A DNA stretch of 64,000 bases from Mytilinidion resinicola (GCF_010093595.1 NW_022985461.1:228454-292453), one strand, 5' to 3'; counted from the stretch's first letter, positions 1 through 10,060 are shown. Numbers and translations: made by a program. Notes: generated from the sequence alone by a model not told the origin.

Positions 1-1
1 A

Positions 2-259
2 AGCGAAAATGAGAAGCTGCGCATAGAGAATCAGCGCCAGAAACAAAAGAAGGCAAGGAAGCGCACGTATATAGCTAGAAAGGGTATTCTATCAGGTGAA
101 GAAGCAGCCGATCGTGCACAACCTGTACAGGAAGGGGCAGCAGAGGAGGCAGCAGAGCCACCGGCCGAGCGGCCACAGCGAGCAAAACCTAGGTGCAGCA
201 TGTGCGAATCAACAGAACACAATGCACGTACGTGCCCTAGGCGGCAGGCAGCTAGCTAG
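2..259 (+). pseudogene. C-terminal remnant of a pogo-type transposase with zinc knuckle
   Basis: An open frame enters from the left edge and stops with TAG at 257-259, giving about 85 residues. It has a Lys/Arg/Glu-rich segment, then the block ARKGILSGEEA, and ends with a zinc knuckle of spacing C-x2-C-x4-H-x4-C (CSMCESTEHNARTCP). From memory this tail is typical of fungal pogo/Tc1-type DDE transposases, where the knuckle follows the catalytic domain. The catalytic part lies outside the window, so I cannot tell whether the element is intact. It is followed by a pair of short direct repeats that look like subterminal transposon repeats. Confidence 0.65.
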
Positions 260-333
260 TATGTAGCTGCATCAAATATATTTGTTCGTGGTGGAGTAAT
301 TCGGAATATTTGGCCTCGGTAGCGTGGTTGGGT

Positions 334-366
334 GGGCCACTAGCTTGTGCGGGCCACTAACTTGTG
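334..366. repeat. Two direct 16-bp repeats, possible subterminal repeats
   Basis: GGGCCACTAGCTTGTG (334-349) recurs at 351-366 with one G-to-A difference, one base apart. Lying about 75 bp after the transposase stop, they fit subterminal repeats of a pogo/Fot1-like element, but I could not find the terminal inverted repeat pair, whose partner would be outside the window. Confidence 0.45.
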
Positions 367-970
367 GATTACGTTACGCCTTGCTATTTGCTTTGTAAGC
401 GAAACATGAACAATGACAGTGATTGAATTAGTATACTCACCCCATTAGAACATCGATATAGTGTATGAGCCGTTATGTGTGAAGCTTGATTGTGAATTTA
501 AGTGTTTTGCAGCGATGCCAGCAGTCTAGCGTGGACGCCGTCTTCATCCTTTCCCCGCAAAGCCCCGCCTGGCGCCAACATTTCACGTCTATCCAATGAT
601 GAGTCATTTCAAGATCACGTGTAATTTGAAATTTTGGAAGCTAACGTTACATAATTAGTTTTTGATCGTTGAATGAAACTTAAATTTCGAGTCTTTACCT
701 CTCGCTATGCAAATTGAAACTACTACAGTTGTTCTGAAGGTTGTCCTCGAATGCCGCTCAAGAATCGCGCGCGGCTGAAAATAGACAGGCCCAAAAAGAG
801 GCCCATCTTGCAGGGTCAGGCTCGGTCCCACCCTTCGCGCTCGCTTCATGCTTCACTCGTTCCCTTCCTATTACTATTACCACAGTAAGCTAACATGGAC
901 AAAGTCAGTCTGGTACTAGCATAAAGCGTTCCTCCTGGCGTGCCTAAATCATTCCGTGCCCCAGCAGATC
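367..970. other. Intergenic, no gene seen
   Basis: This stretch between two transposase relics has only short frames with no protein character. It may contain the 3' end of the left element and the 5' end of the next one, but I could not define either boundary. Confidence 0.5.
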
Positions 971-2701
971 ATGGCGGGGTCCCTCACACTACCCTCCATC
1001 ACCGTGAACGCGGACGACGGTCGATCGAAGAGAAGGCCCAAAGCCAACAATATCTCACCCCATCCGAAGATAAAGCCGTCGTTGAATTTTTGTTACAAAT
1101 GTCTAATCTTGGACAACCCGTGCGAGTAAAAATATACCTTCAATAGCCTTCAGTGCCACCCGCCAGCGGCCTACGCCGGACAGGCCACCTAAGCCTCCAG
1201 GTAAGAACTGGGCCAAGGCCCTGGAGAATCGCCATCCAGAACTCAAAGCAAGAAAATTTAGGGCGCTGGATTGGAACCGTCACGAGAAAAATACCTATAA
1301 GAAGATCACGGATTGGTTTGAGGTCATTAGAAAGGTGTTACAAGATCCAGCCATTCTGGTAGAGAATGTCTACAACATGGACGAGACAGGAGTTATGCTT
1401 TCCATGCCCGGTTCCGTCAAAGTCCTTGTAGGTAAGGATGATACGCGAGACTACAGAGGCGCGCGTGTCAAGCGAACGACGGTGACTGCGATCGAGTGCA
1501 TCAGTGCTGACGGTAGGTACTTGAAACCCATGATTATTTGGCCAGCCACCACCCATCGAAGCAACTGGACTATGTTTCCCACACCCGGATGGCAGTATGC
1601 TTGCAACGAATCTGGATATACTGACTCCAAGATCAGCTTGGAGTGGCTCAAGCGTATATTTGATCCCCAAACCAAGGAACGAGCTAACAAGAAACCACGG
1701 GTGCTGATTTGCGACGGCTTCGGGACGCACGAGACCCTCGAAATCTTAGAGTATTGTTTTGAAAACAACATTATTCTGTGTCGGCTCCCCTCTCACACCT
1801 CCCACAAGCTCCAGCCATGTGACGTCGCAGTGTTTGCCCCATTAAAGGCAGCTTATCGCGAACAGGTTGATCGACTAGAGCGAGGAGGTGTGAATACAAT
1901 CGGCAAGGAGCATTTCACCACTCTATACAGCCCCGCAAGGGAAAAGGCTTTCACGTCTAAGAACATTAGGCTGGTTTTGCTGCAAGTGGTTTGGTGCCAT
2001 TCAACCCAGAGAGAGTGATCAGAGATATGCCAAAGCCTCCACCTACAATAAACATTTCGAAAGCCGATGCGGCGAAGGTGGGGCCTTGTCCACAAGACCA
2101 AGTGCTACAAACACCTATAACGCCCGCGACTCTAGTGTCAGCAGAGGCTTTTATGTCGCTGCAGAATCTGATTATGAAACAGGATGCTTATGTGCTTGAT
2201 GAGACGAGCAAACAGAGCCTACAGAGGCACTTACACAAGTTCGTTAAAGCCGCGCAAACATCCTTTGCCAAGGGTGTCCTCCAGCAGGACCACATTCGAT
2301 TCTTAAGCAGAATTAACGACGAAGCCAAAGTTCGACGATCGACCAAGTCAGAAATATTGGCAAAGGGGGTGGGGAAGGTGATGAGCTACGAGGACCTCGA
2401 GGCAGCACGAGCGGCGCGTGCTGCGAAAGAACAAGCCAAAGCGGAGGGAAAAGGAAAACGTGGTCGGAAGCGCAAGAGTCCTGTAGAGGCAGACGCACCA
2501 GAGACACGCAAGGGAAAACGTGATCGGAAGCGCAGGAGTCCGGAAGAAGCTGGTGCGGCAGAGCCAAAGGCCAAAGTTGCGCAGATGAGCGAAGTGTCAG
2601 AGCCAGCGAGGGCCCCAATGGCGCGGATGAGCGAAGCTCAGGTTGAGGAGGATGAGACTGCGCCAAAGCCATGGAGAGCCCCAGTGGCGCGGATGTGGTA
2701 G
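971..2701 (+). pseudogene. Broken pogo/Fot1-type DDE transposase
   Basis: The frame can be followed across three lesions. ATG at 971 begins a plausible N-terminus, which switches frame near 1020-1045 through a small deletion. A second shift near 1130 is a one-base loss in an A-run. The long catalytic frame (about 1150-1965) then loses one base near 1963-1970 and continues in another frame to the stop at 2699-2701. The catalytic core is recognisable: first Asp in VYNMDETGV, second in LICDGFGTHET, third in SHKLQPCDVAVF. A basic C-terminal tail has repeated Lys/Arg-rich and RAPxARM segments. This is the common fungal DDE_1 (pogo/Tigger-like) family that cuts and pastes at TA sites. The frameshifts make it inactive; an internal part of the catalytic domain is otherwise well preserved. 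Confidence 0.85.
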
Positions 2702-2840
2702 CGGAGGATGCGGAATGTAACTAGCTGTTGCTGTATAGTAATTATTAGAGAGTGATCTTCGTCGCATTTCCAGCGCAGTGGTCGTACAGACAGGCAAATG
2801 GAGACAGATACCAGCCTTTGGTGTCTCTCTGCTGTGCTTG

Positions 2841-3404
2841 TCATGCCTTGCGGTGACCGTTCTCGCAGTCGTTGTGCCCGTTATCGTTACCTTCCTTCTC
2901 CTCCGCTTCCTGGCGTAGTGCAGCCTTGTGTATTTCCATTTCCTTCAGTGTGCCCGTGTCAGTTATGACCTTGCCAGTATCATCTTTAAACCCGTAATCC
3001 CAGACTTGCTCGTCTGGATCTTCTCGGGAAAGAAAACATGGGGCCGCTCGAGGCGGTAGATAGGGATCGGTGGCATACCGCCACGCTAACTCGATCGAAC
3101 GGCGTGCGGCAGGTGTCGTTGCTGTGGATATATGTGCCTCTCGATCCTGCAAATGGGCGAGAAAGCTGCTTCGCAGCTGCCAGGACTTGCCATAGTCGGG
3201 ACATGAGAGAAGCTTGCATGGGTAGGCCCATATGTGTCCGGAGGGGAGGTCAGAATCGTCAACCTCGTCATCGAACTCTGAGTGAGAGAGCTTGGGTTCG
3301 AGGTGGTCATAGTGTGTCTGCTTTGCGGTTCGGTACTCGGTATAGATCTTCTCGTATCTGTAGTTATAGGTCGCCGGCGAAAGGGAAATATTCGTTCTTT
3401 GCAT
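2841..3404 (-). CDS. Hypothetical protein with a C2H2-like motif
   Basis: Single open frame of 187 residues; I start it at the ATG at 3404 because the extra codon upstream is TTG and an in-frame stop follows. Residues 63-91 look like a degenerate C2H2 finger (C63-x4-C68-x15-H84-x6-H91) with the hydrophobic core SWQLRSSFLAHL between the ligands. The C-terminus is acidic and charged (EAEEKEGND). I do not recognise a family beyond the finger. It lies between transposon relics and an array of 15-bp repeats, so it may be a fragment of a larger accessory gene. Coding character is moderate. Confidence 0.4.
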   Translation of the reverse strand: MQRTNISLSPATYNYRYEKIYTEYRTAKQTHYDHLEPKLSHSEFDDEVDDSDLPSGHIWAYPCKLLSCPDYGKSWQLRSSFLAHLQDREAHISTATTPAARRSIELAWRYATDPYLPPRAAPCFLSREDPDEQVWDYGFKDDTGKVITDTGTLKEMEIHKAALRQEAEEKEGNDNGHNDCENGHRKA

Positions 3405-3461
3405 CAAGCGCTGTTCTTAGACCGAGCTTATGGCTTTGAGGTGTGACTAACAGCCGCGTGT

Positions 3462-3521
3462 GATAAGCCACAGGCTCAACAGCCACAGGTGCAACAGCTA
3501 CAGGTGCAACAGCCACAGGCT
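3462..3521. repeat. Four tandem copies of a 15-bp unit
   Basis: Unit CAACAGCCACAGGTG repeats at 3462, 3477, 3492 and 3507 with a few mismatches. Read on the minus strand it would encode alternating Pro-Val-Ala-Val-Ala, but no supported gene covers it. Confidence 0.8.
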
Positions 3522-4714
3522 TGACTTGCTGGTATCATGTAAGATACGATACACCGTAATTATTACACGGGATGTGCCGAGCCGTCTTTACCTTGACCAG
3601 GGATCCTTGATCGCTTAATATGAGGTACCAACCGATGTGGCGACGCCGTACGACACAGAGCGCCACGCCCGCCACAAGGCTGACAATAACTTCTCAGCAT
3701 TGTAGTGAGACTGGGAAACCCAGATCAACCGTTCTATGAGTTTAAAAGGCGAAAAGAGCTTGATGGTGGTGCTGTGGGTCGAGAGGTCTTGATACACTTT
3801 GAAAGGATGCTCTCCGCTACCGGGCGCGAAGGCGACGACGCGATCGTAATTCTCGGAGTAGCCGGGTAAGGAGTGCTCGGGAGTGGCCGCACAACATGAC
3901 TGATGCGAAATTATGGGAAATCTCGATGCGTTCACAGAGTTAGAGTCGCTTGAGTTCAAAGTACCTATGATTCGTCTCCCGATGGGGTGCGTCTCTCGAC
4001 CCAGGGACGGACGTTAGCCGCTCAGAATTCGGCTAGCCAAGTTCTAGCCTCAAAATAGGCCATACAGTCGACCTAACTTCTAATCCCGTATCATTAGTTA
4101 CATGTGGAAGTAATTGATATATTTGGAACCTACGCTAACTAAATATAGGTTGATTTCCCAGACCTTAAGTCCAGCAAGATACGCGGGAGTTCGCCGTCAG
4201 GAAAATATTTGTCGTGACATATGGGATTGGTGTCATCTTGCCAAAGGTCTAGAGAATACGCCTATTCCATGTTGCTTGAATTGCCTGGGCTGTATCCGCC
4301 TTGAATTGATTGAGGTTAGCTTCTGGCACGAATGACTCCAATCCGACATTCTCGTGCGCTGCTAGTTTCTGCAAGAGTAACCTTTGTACTTCAGGCACCC
4401 CTTAACCTCATACATAATGCGCTTTGGGTGGGCTGTAGATCTTGGTCCTCGGGTATGGACGACCTTGCATTTATGCTTCTCCGCTCGACTAATATTAGGA
4501 ACATAATGTTGGGCCTGACGGCTTCTAATGTATGTACTTAGGGGTATGTCTGGTCTCCAATCTGCGGGCATAGTGATGCAAGTCTACTAGGAAATTCGAT
4601 GGCAGGTCAGCTACTTAAATGGGAGAGTCTGGTGTAGCGTTAAATCGGCTTAATTTTATTAGAGCACTCATCCTGTTCAGCGGCTAGTGTTACAACCATT
4701 TGCGCTTTATTCAA
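3522..4714. other. Intergenic, no gene seen
   Basis: The longest frame here (114 codons, minus strand, 3615-3959) has no recognisable motif and I do not call it. Nothing else is supported. Confidence 0.5.
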
Positions 4715-4899
4715 GAGGGGAGTGCGGTCCCGTACGGGAGTATCGAGTGTGCGGTGAGGTGAATACAGGAAATGGGAGGGGGGTGCGGGCCCGTACGGCC
4801 GTACGGAATCATGGAGTGTGCAGTGAGGAGAATGCAGAAAACGCGAGGGGAGTGCGGTATTGCGTCCCGTACGGGATCATGGAGTGTGCGGTGAGGGGA
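4715..4899. repeat. Three imperfect tandem copies of a 61-76-bp unit with a palindrome
   Basis: Each copy contains GGGAGTGCGG, then a CCCGTACGG(G) palindrome (4729-4738, about 4790-4799, 4866-4875), then GAGTGTGCGGTGAGG. The second copy has a doubled CCGTACGG. No gene covers it. Confidence 0.75.
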
Positions 4900-5090
4900 T
4901 TTGTTGAGATAGATGATGTTCTTCTTATTGTTATTGCTATGGACAGGGCAGAGTGGGCTGTATGTACGTAGTCTCAGCCACCATAATATTCGCTGCCAGC
5001 CACCGTAATATTCAACAAACCGGACCCCGCATCTCGACAAGACCCACACGTCTAATAATCCCGTGCGGGGCTGGCCAGCGTAAGAACTTG

Positions 5091-5167
5091 GAAGGCGTGC
5101 GGGGGTGCAAGGCGTGCGGGAGTGGAAGGCGTGCGGGAGGGAAAGGCGTGCGGGAGTAGAAGGCGTA
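5091..5167. repeat. 17-bp minisatellite A
   Basis: About 4.5 copies of a 17-bp unit, consensus GAAGGCGTGCGGGAGTG, at 5091, 5108, 5125, 5142 and a partial at 5159. Confidence 0.85.
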
Positions 5168-5180
5168 TGGTTTGAAGAAT

Positions 5181-5248
5181 CGCAGGGGATTTTGAGCCGC
5201 AGGGGATTGGGTTCCGCAGGGGATTGGCTCCCGCACGGACTGGATTCG
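5181..5248. repeat. 17-bp minisatellite B
   Basis: Four copies starting CGC at 5181, 5198, 5215 and 5232, consensus CGCAGGGGATTGGGTTC, the last diverged. Same 17-bp period as the array at 5091 but a different sequence. Confidence 0.8.
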
Positions 5249-5483
5249 CGTTTCTATTTCTGGATATCCGCACACTTGACAATCCACTCTCCTCCCCGTT
5301 TTATATTTTCTCATCTATAACGGCCGTACACTATACCGCACACCCCAAGTTTTTTCTAGACATCGTTCTGCTCCCGCTTTCTGTTCTCTAATCATGCAGG
5401 AACAGGATCCCGCTACCTGGTACTAATCCCTTGTGACGACCGATTGGCTGTTACTGTTGAGCTAGTCCAATATGAGATTAGTG

Positions 5484-5520
5484 GGGGCATCCCAACATAA
5501 AGTCTCTCTGCGGATGCCCC
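5484..5520. repeat. Perfect 9-bp inverted repeat
   Basis: GGGGCATCC (5484-5492) pairs with GGATGCCCC (5512-5520) across a 19-nt loop. Confidence 0.6.
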
Positions 5521-5577
5521 TCAATAGGATTTATGATGATGATAGTGGTGACCAAAAGGCGCCAAGTGTGCAAGAAG

Positions 5578-5781
5578 CGTGCGAGCTGGGGAATCGTGCA
5601 AGCAGGTGGATCATACGAACTAATAGATCGTGCGAGCTAATGGATCGTGCGAGCTAATGGATCGTGCGAGCAGGCGGATCGTGCGATCGTTCTGCTCGTG
5701 CGATCGTTTTGGACGTGCGACCGTTTTGGTCGTGCGATCGTTTTGGTCGCGCGATCGTTCTGCTCGTGGGTCCTGCAAGCA
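5578..5781. repeat. 17-bp minisatellite C, 12 copies, upstream of LINE ORF1
   Basis: CGTGCG or a near match recurs every 17 bp exactly from 5578 to 5765. Early copies read CGTGCGAGCTAATGGAT; later ones read CGTGCGATCGTTTTGGT. The array ends 33 bp before the first ATG of the LINE ORF1, so it may be the element's 5' untranslated/promoter region. Confidence 0.9.
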
Positions 5782-5796
5782 AGTAGTAGTGCAATC

Positions 5797-5839
5797 GCAA
5801 ATGGCGCTGACTCATGCTGCACGTGACTCTGCCATTTGC
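5797..5839. repeat. Perfect 9-bp inverted repeat
   Basis: GCAAATGGC (5797-5805) pairs with GCCATTTGC (5831-5839). A CACGTG E-box-like hexamer lies in the loop. Confidence 0.55.
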
Positions 5840-7875
5840 AAACTCCTGGAGTTCGCAAACGACACTGCTGACTCGTGTCGCACGTGATCCTGTTCGTCCT
5901 GGGACACATTTCGTCCTAGCCCATTTATCCTATCCTCCACAGCGCACACAGGACTCCAAGGCCCAATCCACAGTCACAGCATACAAGGACCGAGCAGTAA
6001 CAGTCAAAATCAAGGACCCCGCAGTGGCCCAGAGGTTTCGGACGCTCCCTGCCGTCAAGATAAAGAATCAAATAGAGACGTCCATTCACGACAACGCCGC
6101 CACCAAATCGGTCAAAGTAGTCGCTGCCCATCAGCTCAAGAGCGGCGATTTACAGGTCTTTACCTCGTCGACAGCAGAAGCCACGAAACTCAAAGAGAGC
6201 CAAGGATGGATCAGCGGTCTTGGAGAGCACGCAGAACTCATTGTACCAACCTACGGCGTCATCGTTCACGGTATCTCTACAAACTCCATCAACATCAAGG
6301 ACCAAAAAGCAACTATCGAACAGATACTTGCAGACAACTATACAGTTATCCCTAATGCAGAGATCTCGTTCATAGGATGGCTGACTTAAGAATTCCCCCT
6401 CAAACGCGCATCCTCACTTATGGTAGAATTCAAAGACCCCGAAATGGCCAACGCCATCATCTACGCTGGGATGGTCTGGGACGGACAAATCCACGTCTGC
6501 CAACTCTACAACCGTGCCTGTAGAATAAAGCAATGCTTCCGGTGCTACAAATACGGCCACATCGGCGCCCAATGCAATGCAGCGCAAAAATGCGGCTATT
6601 GCGCTGAACTACACGAAACTAAGAACTGTAAGCAGAAGGGAGTAGAAAGCTTTACCCCAACATGCGCAGTTTGCAAAGGTGTTCACACAGCCTGGAGCAA
6701 CGCCTGCCCAGCAAGGAAGAAAGAGATGGGCAGAGTTGAGCAAGCCAAACAGGTCCGGAACACCTACTAGCCCGTCCTTGTAAAGGACGACCCCCCTAAG
6801 AAGAGCAGCGCACGGCGAACGCACCGCTATACTCGAAACCCTGCCGCTAACCAGATTACTATAATACTAGACACCCCTATTATAGAACCCCCGGCCTAAG
6901 TACCTACTAGGTTTAAGGCCCCGATACCATAGGCGAGAAAGACTACCCTAGAGCCTCCGACACCCCAGGAGATATTAGATATATAAGCGCCTGGCAACCT
7001 GTTAGCTATAGAAGAATAGATAATACTAGTAATATAATAAAAAACATTACTATAGGAACCAGCTATTAACCTAAGGATATTAGCAGCCGAATAAGTAGAC
7101 GCCTGTTACAACCCGTAATACGAACCACCCGAGCGCAGAGGCACTCGCGGAGACAAGCAAGCAGATAAGACTGATTACACAGAACCAGGTCACGGGACCA
7201 AGGGGGTCACGTGTGGGACGCATAGGGATCCTGGATTCCCCCACGGACTGCTGGATGGGAACGATCTAAGAATAGGACATCACGAGGACAGGGTCACGTG
7301 ATGGCTCGTCAAGCTCACAGCGAGCAGGAACGAGCTGGCTCGATGAACTCGTGGAATAGCAGGTGAAGGACGGACTCGCCCGGCTCGTGAACGAGCACAA
7401 CGAGCACGTAGGTTTCTTAGAACGGACTTTTGGTATATAAGGACGCTCCTTTGCATAGATAGGAACCTCGTGTTCAACTCAAGACTCCAATACTACTTAT
7501 CGGAAGTAACAACCCCGTCTTGTATCCTGTTTGATTATTGCCTCACCTTTTGAAGACTATTGCACCCCGACGACAACTTGACCTATACCCTGCCTTAGTG
7601 TGTGACACTTGGAAGGTATAGCAGAGACGACCCGTTACAACGCCACCCTTAACCCGGAAGCTAATAGAGTAACGCCTATAGTTGCCCTATTACCCCAGCT
7701 ATTCCTATATTCTATTAATAACACGCAGAAGGAATTTAATCTAAACAACGCCAACGCGTAACTAGCCGACTTAGTAAGCAACTTTAATAATAGCTAGCTG
7801 TATAATATAGTAGAAAATACTAAGTTCCTACTAATATTATTATTATTATTATTAAATTCTATTACGCTGGTGTAG
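5814..7875 (+). pseudogene. Tad1-like LINE ORF1 (gag-like), disrupted by stops and an LTR
   Basis: One reading frame runs from ATG 5814 to TAG 7873-7875 once the LTR at 7104-7639 and one copy of its target duplication are removed. The first in-frame stop is TAA at 6387. Three zinc knuckles follow at 6535-6710: CFRCYKYGHIGAQC (C-x2-C-x4-H-x4-C), CGYCAELHETKNC (C-x2-C-x3-H-x4-C) and CAVCKGVHTAWSNAC (C-x2-C-x3-H-x6-C), the hallmark of LINE ORF1 nucleic-acid-binding proteins. From 6768 many more in-frame TAG/TAA codons appear at places that could have been TGG, CAG or CAA, while no frameshift is needed: the pattern expected from RIP. The ORF2 (endonuclease plus reverse transcriptase) that should follow is not recognisable, so the element is dead and truncated on its 3' side. 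Confidence 0.85.
7104..7639. mobile_element. Solo LTR with 5-bp target-site duplication
   Basis: A 536-bp sequence begins TGTTACAACCCG and ends GACCCGTTACA (TG...CA). It is flanked on both sides by ACGCC (7099-7103 and 7640-7644), a perfect 5-bp target duplication. It interrupts the LINE ORF1, whose frame is continuous when the LTR and one ACGCC are removed. A TATATAA box lies at 7434-7440. No gag/pol is present, so this is a solo LTR left by recombination between two LTRs of a retrotransposon. It lacks the stop-rich, TA-rich character of its host, suggesting it is younger than the mutation of the LINE. Orientation is not proven; the TATA box suggests plus. Confidence 0.9.
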
Positions 7876-10060
7876 CTCCCGTTAGGGTCCATGCAGCTGT
7901 TCTATCTAGGCTAGTTTACAAGGAGAAACCGTTTGCTGCCATGCAGCGTTCGGATGAAAACCCCGTCCTCTGCGGTGTATAGCGCTGAGCGCTCTTCTCG
8001 TTGTTGTATAGCTATTGGGGACACGTGGTAGATCTATCAAGTCCACCACGGAATAAGCCATCGTGATGCGTCTTCCTAACCAGGAATAGATATAACTAGC
8101 TAGCTAGATATACAGCAAGTGGACGCGAAGCTACCTGCCTAGCTTCCTTGCCACAGTTTTCCACGCAGAGCGCTTCTACGGTGTCCAGCTCACGATAAAC
8201 CTTCTCCCGCCTGCCTACCCCTGATTTGCTCCATAAGCCTATCTCGCAGCTTGCCTCTGCCTCTTAATAGACCGACACGCGCATCCGTCCTTTCGGGCTA
8301 TACAGACAGTGTCACCAGCGAGGTGTTGATCCTCCTCCCTATGTAATAGCCGGCCAAAATGGGAAGGCTACAGAGTATGCGCGTACACTCCTATCGTCCT
8401 CAGCGTGTAGAGGCCCTGTACAAGCCGGAGCTGTACAGCCGTGCACGAGAGGAGCAGAACGGGAAGGCCGCAAGCATACTCTGCACACTCCCCATAGACC
8501 GCCGTCTATCACGAGTCCACCAGGCGTCCAAAATAAAGGCCTGGAGCTGACTGTCGCTGCCATTGTATACCACGCCTCACGGCTGCTAATAGACCGGACC
8601 CATCAGCAGCCCCTTCGCGTTACCTGTGACGTTCTCACGACGACAGGCCGACCGTGTCTTGCAGATGGAGGTCGTTGTAGCAACTCAACGCCGTGCAGCT
8701 ACTACCCCTCGCTATCCACTAACCAAACCGCCACTGTCCTTGCTCTTACTCCCCTGGTCCTCCTGGTTCCGGTTCCGGTTGTCGGTTTGCAGAAACAAGG
8801 GCTTCCATCGTGGCCGGTACAGAGGTGTCCTATCATCCTATTAGAACAATCGCTTCGCCAGCAAGACAGCGGGTACAGATTGTATTGCATGCTGTCTACA
8901 CTACAACAAGAGGGCGCGACCCCTCTCACACGCTTTCCAGCCTAGCTGGAGGACTCTTGCCTAAGCTCACCTCCTAACCCGGCCTCGAGGACTCAGGTGG
9001 ACAAAGCCCTCCTCCTACGCCCCTGCACCAGTTTGCTCCTTAAGCCCATGTCATCCTCCTCTCCTTGCCTGTTCATGGACCGACACGCGCATCCGTCCTC
9101 TCGGGCTGTACAGACAGTGTCTGCTGTCGCTGCCATTGCACACCTCGCCTCACAGCTGACGCTGCTTCGCGATACCTTGTAGAGTCTCCCCTTCACAAGG
9201 CCGACCGTGTCTTGCAGGAGTTGTCATCCATATACCCCTAGCCAGGCAGCATACTTCGACGTTTCCCTCCCACTAACCAAGATGGAGCATCCATCTTCCT
9301 CCTCCCATCTGCCTGCTATGCCCGTCCTCAAGTATATCCAGCTGCTGCCCCAGCACTCGTGTCCACCCTGCGTGTCGTGTTGTAGCCGGGTCGGTCAGGC
9401 GTCGTCGCCTCGCAGCGCGTCATCGGGATTGCATCTGCTTGGAAATCATCCGGTCTGTCGTCCTTCCTCCCTCTACCTGTCCGGCGGACGGCTCCATTAC
9501 CCCCACCATGCTGGCTGTAACCATCTCCCTTCAGGAGCTTCGGGCTTCCTCGTGTGCTGATGGGCGCCTACAGGCATTGTCGATGGCTGCGAGCACCACG
9601 CTGTTTGAGGTCCTCCACTTGACCGCCATAAGAATGCTATCCCCTAGGCAAAGGCTGCAAGCACCACGCTGTTTAAGGTCCTCCAATTAACCGCCAATAA
9701 CTCTGATAACGCTGTAGGCACTGTAGACACCATCAGTTAACGAGAGCTTCGATAAAGGGGAGGGTGAAAACTCTGCATCGCCACCCCAGAGGTGTCCTGT
9801 CGTACGCCTAGGCATCGGCTCCACGTTCGGCTTGCTTCCTACACAAGTAGACATACGTCGGATGGTTTTCATACCCATTTTGATGATTGTTCCTCTGTTC
9901 TGGTGATGCGGTTCGTTGTTGTCGTCGTCCGGTTGGAGGCCTTCGAACGGCCACAACGCCATCACCAGCTCCATCGTGCCTCAAGCATCTGCTCTGCTCA
10001 CTACAATGTAGGAGCAGGTTCGTAGCACCGCCTCGTACAGGCTGCTTGTCGGGCTTGCGG
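7876..10060. repeat. Non-coding block with internal duplications
   Basis: No convincing gene. Two related segments lie here: copy A at about 8198-8312 continuing at 8551-8664, and copy B at about 9008-9217. They share ACCGACACGCGCATCCGTCCT (8271-8291 and 9079-9099), TACAGACAGTGTC, TGTCGCTGCCATTG and AGGCCGACCGTGTCTTGCAG (8645-8664 and 9198-9217). Copy A carries about 240 bp (8313-8550) that copy B lacks. A further tandem pair of about 47 bp lies at 9585-9631 and 9653-9700. It may be an uncharacterised non-autonomous element. Confidence 0.55.

Noticed and set aside
5091..5781. Regular short repeats that might suggest a CRISPR array
   Set aside because: The units are contiguous 17-bp copies with no unique spacers, and the genome is eukaryotic. 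They are minisatellites.
7876..10060. Short frames (60-117 codons) in the duplicated block as possible effector genes
   Set aside because: They lack signal peptides, good codon character and consistency between the two duplicate copies.
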